NCBI GenBank assembly: GCA_030149025.1
Contig: JASBSH010000059.1
Location: forward strand, 1-9,781
Reading direction: 5' to 3'
From: Actinomycetales bacterium
GTDB taxonomy: Bacteria; Actinomycetota; Actinomycetes; Actinomycetales; BWSM-131
DNA: 9,781 nt
Both the position numbers and the translations under genes were made by a program. Shown piece by piece: positions 5,658-9,781 of this stretch. The notes under the pieces were generated by a model, which ran no database searches, had not been told where the DNA came from, and saw nothing but the letters and a program-made list of their open reading frames with translations. Numbering within the stretch: the stretch's first letter is position 1; each line of letters starts with the position of its first letter.

Positions 5658-7093
5658 CGGCGTCCCCGGGGAGCGAGACGTCCCTGCCGGACCCGAGACG
5701 GTGGAAGGCGCTGACCGTTTGTCTGGTCGCGGGCTTCATGACCCTGCTGGACGTCAGCATCGTCAACGTCGCCCTACCCTCGATCAGGACCGGTCTCAGC
5801 GCCTCACCCAGCGACCTGCAGTGGATCGTCTCCGGCTATGCGTTGACCTTCGGGCTAGTGCTGGTCCCCTGCGGTCGGCTCGGCGACACCCGCGGCCGGC
5901 GAACCGTTTTCGTGACCGGGGTAGCCCTGTTCACGCTCAGCAGCCTGGCGGCGGGAGTGGCGCCGACCGCGACCGTGCTGGTGCTCGCAAGGCTCGTGCA
6001 AGGGATCGGCGGAGGGATCATCAACCCCCAGATCTCGGGCCTGATCCAGGAGCTGTTCCGGGGACCGGAGAGGGGGAAGGCCTTCGGGCTGCTCGGTGCC
6101 ACGATCGGCATCTCCACCGCTGTCGGGCCGGTCCTCGGCGGGTTCATCATCCGGCTCTTCGGCACGGAGACCGGCTGGCGCTGGATCTTCTTCGTCAACC
6201 TGCCCATCGGCCTGGCGGCCATCCTGCTGTCGTTCCGGCTGATCCCGCCCCCGAAGGAGCGTGCTCAACGCCGGGAGGACCTCGACCCCGTGGGGGTTCT
6301 GCTCCTGGGCGCAGGAGTGCTGTCGATCATGCTGCCGCTAGTCCAGGAGCAGCAGTGGAAGGGATCGGTGAAGTGGCTCCTGATCCCCGTGGGTGTCGGG
6401 CTCATGGCGCTTTTCGCCCTCTGGGAGAGCCGCTACGCCCGCCGTGGCGGCGCCCCGCTCATCGACCTGAACCTCTTCCGGACGGAGAGCTACAGCAGCG
6501 GCGTGACGATCGCGACCCTCTACTTCGCAGGGTTCACCGCGATCTTCTTCATTCTGACCCTGTTCCTGCAGAACGGGCTCGGGTACTCCGCCCTGCTCGC
6601 CGGTCTGACCGTGACGCCGTTCGCGCTCGGTTCGGCGGTGACCTCGGCGGTCGGCGGCCGCGTGGTGCACCGCTACGGGCGGCCGCTCGTCGCCTCCGGC
6701 CTGGTGCTCGTGGTGGTCGGGATCGGTGTGACGGACCTGCTGATCGGCAGGGGGGAGGGCCAGGCGCTCGGCTGGTGGCTCGCCCCGCCCCTGCTGCTCG
6801 CCGGTCTGGGCAGCGGTCTGGTGATCTCACCCAACGTCACCCTGACCCTCGCCCAGGTGCCCGTCGCCCGGGCAGGCACCGCAGGCGGAGCGATGCAGAC
6901 CGGGCAGCGGATCGGCACGGCGGCCGGGATCGCCCTGATGGGCTGGGTCTACTTCTCCACGCTGGCGTCGACCCGGGGCGACTTCGCCCGTGCAACCAGT
7001 CTCAGTCTCCGGGTGACCGTGCTGCTGGTCACGGCCGCCCTCCTTGCTGCTGTGGTGGACGTCGTCAGCTCCCGGGCGCGAAAGCGAGAGTGA
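5654..7093 (+). CDS. MFS transporter, DHA2 family (14-helix, EmrB/QacA type)
   Basis: The protein has 479 residues and starts at a TTG that shares TTGA with the glycosyltransferase stop, so translation is probably coupled; no separate ribosome binding site is visible. MFS marks are LDVSIVNVALP in helix 1 (about 32-42), motif A GRLGDTRGRR (74-83), LARLVQGIGGGIINP in helix 4, and the drug/H+ antiporter motif C region GATIGISTAVGPVLGG (148-163). The length and the central helix pair near WLLIPVGVGLMALFALW fit the 14-helix DHA2 subfamily. It should export small molecules by proton antiport; the substrate is unknown. Co-expression with a TreT-like transferase hints at a glycosylated or sugar-derived product. 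The last 29 bp overlap the surE-like gene on the other strand. Confidence 0.88.
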   Translation: MTASPGSETSLPDPRRWKALTVCLVAGFMTLLDVSIVNVALPSIRTGLSASPSDLQWIVSGYALTFGLVLVPCGRLGDTRGRRTVFVTGVALFTLSSLAAGVAPTATVLVLARLVQGIGGGIINPQISGLIQELFRGPERGKAFGLLGATIGISTAVGPVLGGFIIRLFGTETGWRWIFFVNLPIGLAAILLSFRLIPPPKERAQRREDLDPVGVLLLGAGVLSIMLPLVQEQQWKGSVKWLLIPVGVGLMALFALWESRYARRGGAPLIDLNLFRTESYSSGVTIATLYFAGFTAIFFILTLFLQNGLGYSALLAGLTVTPFALGSAVTSAVGGRVVHRYGRPLVASGLVLVVVGIGVTDLLIGRGEGQALGWWLAPPLLLAGLGSGLVISPNVTLTLAQVPVARAGTAGGAMQTGQRIGTAAGIALMGWVYFSTLASTRGDFARATSLSLRVTVLLVTAALLAAVVDVVSSRARKRE

Positions 7094-7835
7094 GCGCGGA
7101 CAGGTCCACGTCCCGCGCCTCACACGGTGCCCTGAGCGCCGTCGCCGTCGCCCAACCGCGAGCCAGCAGCGCGGCGTCCGTGCCGTCGTCCTCGTGCGCC
7201 TTGATCTCGGACAGCGTCATGGTCACGTACCCCTGGCCGGTCTCGCCGATATCGGCCTGAACGGCGCCGAACTCCGCCAGCGGCGCGACCCGCAGACCCC
7301 GCAGCTCGCCCAGCGGGACGTTGGGCACGTTCACGTTGAGCACCATGCGCGGCTCACCGTGCTCCACCACCCAGGCCAGCGCCTCCTCGGCCACCTTCGC
7401 CGCCGTCTCGAACTCGGTGGGGCGAGCGGTGGCGAGGGAGATCGCCAAAGCTCTGGCGCCGTACGTGCTCGCCGTCAGCGCGGCCCCCACCGTGCCGGAG
7501 TGCAGGATCGCGTTGCCGACGTTCGGGCCGTGGTTGACGCCGGAGACCACCAGGTCGGGCGCGGGGCCGAACGCCCCTTGGGCGGCTGAGAAGGCGATGA
7601 AGCCCGGGGAGGCCTCGACCCCCAGCACGCGCACCGCCCCCACATCGGGCCACTCCCGCTCGTGCATCACAAGGCGGCCACCCTCCTGGAGGGCGGTGAA
7701 GGAGGCGCTGGCGCCGCTGAACTCTTTGTGGGGGGCCGCTACCAGAGTCTCGAGCCCAGCGGTCGCCACCACCTTCGCCAGCGTCCGGATTCCGATGCTG
7801 TCGACACCGTCGTCGTTGGTCACCAGTGCACGCAT
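7065..7835 (-). CDS. surE: SurE-like 5'/3'-nucleotidase (survival protein family)
   Basis: The protein has 256 residues from the ATG at 7835; a GTG at 7838 is in frame but only 2 bases from the AGGAG. SurE enzymes are metal-dependent nucleoside monophosphatases. Metal-site features are NDDG (D8, D9), S40 in FSGAS and N101 in VVSGVNHGPNVGNAI, followed by SGTVGAALTA and the later LNVNVPNVP. The usual SurE segment GTPADCV is replaced by GVEASPGFI (72-80), so this belongs to a divergent branch and its substrate may differ. The start overlaps the PfkB stop by one base (TGATG), so the two genes form a coupled operon. The 3' end converges on the MFS gene with a 29-bp overlap. The family is certain; the exact substrate is not. 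Confidence 0.87.
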   Translation of the reverse strand: MRALVTNDDGVDSIGIRTLAKVVATAGLETLVAAPHKEFSGASASFTALQEGGRLVMHEREWPDVGAVRVLGVEASPGFIAFSAAQGAFGPAPDLVVSGVNHGPNVGNAILHSGTVGAALTASTYGARALAISLATARPTEFETAAKVAEEALAWVVEHGEPRMVLNVNVPNVPLGELRGLRVAPLAEFGAVQADIGETGQGYVTMTLSEIKAHEDDGTDAALLARGWATATALRAPCEARDVDLSALTLAFAPGS

Positions 7836-8809
7836 CACATCTCCTCGAGTTCCCGCAGCTCGACCCGCGCCGCCAGCTGCTCGATGACCTGCCGGTGGCC
7901 GGTCGCCAGCCCTCGCCGCGTCACGTTCGCGGCTCCGGCTGCGACGCCGAGGCGGATCGCCTGCTCGTACGGTTCCTTCCGGGCCAGCGTCGCGGCGATG
8001 GCCGCGGTCATCGAGTCACCCGCACCGCGGTGCTCGACGGCGTTGAGGGGCGGTGCCTCCGCTTCCAGGAGCCGGCCATCCAGCAGAACGAGAGCAGGGT
8101 CGTCCGCGCGGGAGATGACGATGCACCGGACCCCCTTGTCGGCGAACCGGCGCGCCGTCTTCACGAGGTCCGGCAAGGACCCCGAGGGGGCCACCCCGTC
8201 ACTCACCAGGTCCTCATGGCTCGCCTTCAGCACCGTGAGGCCGCCCTCCACCGCCTGCTGCAGGGGCTCCCCGGACAGGTCACCCATGACCAGAGCGCCC
8301 AGACGCCCGGCGTCGGAGGCGAGCCGGGAGTACGTCTCGGCCGGCATCTCCTCGGCGCTCCGGGTGCCCGAGAGCACCAGGACGTCGCACTCCATCGCCT
8401 CGGCAAGGGTGAGGCTGTAGAGGTTGTCCAGGTCGTGCCGGGACAGGGCAGTGGCAGGCATCTCGACGATCTGCTCACGTTGCCCGTTGCGCCGGTCCTG
8501 GATGTACGCGCCGTTCGCGCCGGCCCGATCGGCCGCGACCACGTCGACCCCGACCTCACGCATCATCTCGGGCAGGAACCTCCCGGTCTCCCCGCCGAAG
8601 GCGCCGCACAGACGCACCCGCACACCGAGCTCGGCGACCATACGTGCCACCCAGAAGCCCTGTCCGCCGGCGTGGACGTGCACCTCCGGGCAGCCCTGGA
8701 CATCGGCCTCCACGGTGACGGTCAGCAAGGGCGAGGCCCCGAACACGCAGACCGACGGATCACCCACCCCGGCGAGGCTATCGGCGCCGTTGCCCGCCCG
8801 CACGGGCAT
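7835..8809 (-). CDS. PfkB-family carbohydrate/nucleoside kinase
   Basis: The protein has 324 residues from the ATG at 8809. No ribosome binding site is visible there, and a GTG at 8767 is an alternative that would begin just before the VCVFGASPLLTVTVEA strand. The ribokinase fold is shown by AGGQGFWVARMVAELG (47-62), DLVSDGVAPSGSLPDL in the middle and the catalytic anion-hole GAGDS near residues 262-266 with Asp265 as the expected base. The first PfkB signature normally has GG-x-G-x-N; here Trp53 replaces the Asn. The second signature reads EHRGAGD instead of the usual DTTGAGD. The phosphate acceptor is therefore unpredictable; sugar, sugar phosphate or nucleoside are all possible. It leads a two-gene operon with the SurE-like nucleotidase, so one gene adds and the other may remove phosphate. 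Confidence 0.85.
   Translation of the reverse strand: MPVRAGNGADSLAGVGDPSVCVFGASPLLTVTVEADVQGCPEVHVHAGGQGFWVARMVAELGVRVRLCGAFGGETGRFLPEMMREVGVDVVAADRAGANGAYIQDRRNGQREQIVEMPATALSRHDLDNLYSLTLAEAMECDVLVLSGTRSAEEMPAETYSRLASDAGRLGALVMGDLSGEPLQQAVEGGLTVLKASHEDLVSDGVAPSGSLPDLVKTARRFADKGVRCIVISRADDPALVLLDGRLLEAEAPPLNAVEHRGAGDSMTAAIAATLARKEPYEQAIRLGVAAGAANVTRRGLATGHRQVIEQLAARVELRELEEM
7841..7845 (-). promoter_or_regulatory. Ribosome binding site inside the kinase gene deciding the surE start
   Basis: AGGAG (7845-7841 on the minus strand) lies in the last codons of the kinase gene, 5 bases before the ATG at 7835. It supports that ATG and independent re-initiation at the TGATG junction. Confidence 0.6.
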
Positions 8810-8839
8810 GGACGGGACGGCCGGGGGTACGCCTGTGGG

Positions 8840-9214
8840 ATGAACGCACCGACCAACCCGATCGAGGAGTCGATGGAACCCGGGGAGTTCGACGAGCTCT
8901 GGGACGAGTTCCACACGGTGGTCAACATGACCTCCCGGGAGCTCGAGGACTGGCTGCGGGCCCAGTCCGCCGGCGAGGACGCCGAGGCGCTACCGGACGA
9001 GGCGGGCACGGAACGGGGACGACGCGTGGTCGCTCTGCTGGGCAAGCGCAAGACGGACGTCACCTCAGCCGACGTCAACCTCATGCGTGCGGTGGTGGAC
9101 ACGGTGCGCTCCGAACGGCGGGAGGACCTGGAGCCCACCGCCGGGGACGCTCACTGGCGGCACAAGCTGATGACGCTCGGGCACGACCCGCTGCGACCGC
9201 CGCGAAACGGCTGA
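8840..9214 (+). CDS. DUF3140 domain protein
   Basis: The protein has 124 residues from the ATG at 8840. The upstream open frame is longer but is only antisense to the kinase gene. It shows the DUF3140 pattern: DEFHTVVNMTSRELEDWL (about 21-38), GRRVVALLGKRKTDVTSADV in the middle, and a C-terminal HWRHKLMTLGHDPLRPP. It is small, acidic at the N-terminus and probably cytosolic, with no signal or membrane segment. The family is widespread in actinobacteria and has no established function. It diverges from the kinase gene with only 30 bp between the assigned starts. The next gene follows after 16 bp, so the two probably share a transcript. The ribosome binding site is weak (GTGGG directly before the ATG). 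Confidence 0.85.
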   Translation: MNAPTNPIEESMEPGEFDELWDEFHTVVNMTSRELEDWLRAQSAGEDAEALPDEAGTERGRRVVALLGKRKTDVTSADVNLMRAVVDTVRSERREDLEPTAGDAHWRHKLMTLGHDPLRPPRNG

Positions 9215-9230
9215 CGACCGCGGGGGAGCG

Positions 9231-9781
9231 ATGACCGACACCGGCGCCATGCAGCGCATCCCGCACGCCCTCGACCTGTTCGGCGAGAAGGTGCACGCCG
9301 TCGACCCGGGTGCCTGGTCGAACCAGACCCCGTGCGCCGAGTGGGACGTGCGCGATGTCCTGAACCACATGACCTCAGAGCACCTCTGGGCCGCGGACCT
9401 TCTCGGCGGCAAGACGGTGGCGGAGGTGGGGGACCGCTACGACGGGGACGTCCTCGGTGACGACGTCGTGGCTGCCTGGGACCGCGCCGGCCGCGGCTCC
9501 CGCGAGGCCTGGCAGCGAGCCCGGCCCGGTGACGTGGTCAACCTTTCACGCGGCGACACCCCGGTGGAGCACTACGCCACCGAGATGCTGGTCGACCTGG
9601 CCGTCCACGGCTGGGACCTCGCCCGCGGTGCCGGTCTCGACCCGGCGCTGCAGCGCATGGACCCGGAGGCGGTCTTGTACCTGCTCCCGTTCGTCCGGAA
9701 GCACCAGCGGGCGTACTCGGGCACAGGCCTGTTCGCCATGCCCGTGGTCACGGACTCCGACGACCCTCAGGTCCAGCTGCT
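9231..9781 (+). CDS. TIGR03086 / mycothiol-dependent maleylpyruvate isomerase-like (DinB superfamily) protein, 3' end beyond window
   Basis: The frame is open from the ATG at 9231 to the right edge (183 codons). GGGGGAG at 9222-9228 is close but usable. The N-terminal part has the family pattern TPCAEWDVRDVLNHMTSEHLW (33-53) with His46 as a likely metal ligand. The second conserved block is HYATEMLVDLAVHGWDLARG (114-133) with His126. Related proteins usually have Glu four residues before this His; here it is Asp122. Members are metal-binding four-helix proteins of the DinB/MDMPI superfamily. Some use mycothiol as cofactor, which fits an actinobacterium, but most have no known reaction. It follows the DUF3140 gene by 16 bp on the same strand. 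Confidence 0.85.
   Translation, partial: MTDTGAMQRIPHALDLFGEKVHAVDPGAWSNQTPCAEWDVRDVLNHMTSEHLWAADLLGGKTVAEVGDRYDGDVLGDDVVAAWDRAGRGSREAWQRARPGDVVNLSRGDTPVEHYATEMLVDLAVHGWDLARGAGLDPALQRMDPEAVLYLLPFVRKHQRAYSGTGLFAMPVVTDSDDPQVQL

Noticed and set aside
5701..7260. 519-codon open frame on the plus strand overlapping the MFS gene
   Set aside because: It is very rich in Arg, Pro and Ala with no motif, while the other frame has clear MFS motifs.
7826..8839. Long upstream extension of the DUF3140 frame
   Set aside because: This part is antisense to the PfkB gene and shows no family similarity; DUF3140 sequence starts right after the ATG at 8840.

Overview
This window is chromosomal DNA from a high-GC actinobacterium. 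The evidence is very GC-rich coding with GTG/TTG starts, a DUF222 (13E12-repeat) gene with an SOS box of the mycobacterial type, a SigL-like ECF sigma factor with its RslA-like anti-sigma factor, a DUF3140 gene and a TIGR03086/DinB-like gene, all typical of Actinobacteria. The genus cannot be fixed from sequence alone. No tRNA, rRNA, CRISPR array, insertion sequence or origin was seen, and no gene-free stretch exceeds about 100 bases.

Left part (1-1232): the 5' part of a DUF222 gene runs leftward off the window edge. A perfect CGAAC-N4-GTTCG SOS box covers its start codon. Next to it, pointing right, is a Rieske [2Fe-2S] domain with all ligands intact. It has no signal peptide and no credible start, and its Gly/Ser linker lies in another frame, so it looks 5'-truncated and frameshifted.

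Sigma-factor locus (1192-3723): a four-helix membrane protein (minus) diverges from a SigL/ECF19-like sigma factor. The sigma gene is translationally coupled (GTGA overlap) to a zinc-binding anti-sigma factor, followed by a Gly/Ser-rich lipoprotein of the PF03640/COG4315 family. Three promoter-like sites share the architecture TGAACC-N16-CGT: one before the sigma gene, one back-to-back before the membrane gene, one before the lipoprotein gene. They define a self-contained, probably autoregulated extracytoplasmic-stress regulon and correct the start codons of the membrane protein and the lipoprotein.

Middle part (3692-7093): a YhhN-type lysoplasmalogenase-like membrane protein (minus) diverges from a GT4 glycosyltransferase related to trehalose synthase TreT. 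The latter appears to lack an internal block of roughly 65-70 residues. It is coupled by a TTGA overlap to a 14-helix DHA2-type MFS exporter.

Right part (7065-9781): a PfkB-family kinase and a SurE-like nucleotidase form a coupled two-gene operon on the minus strand. Divergent from it are a DUF3140 gene and the start of a TIGR03086/maleylpyruvate-isomerase-like gene, which runs off the right edge.

Three convergent gene pairs overlap tail-to-tail by 41, 32 and 29 bp, leaving no room for intergenic terminators.
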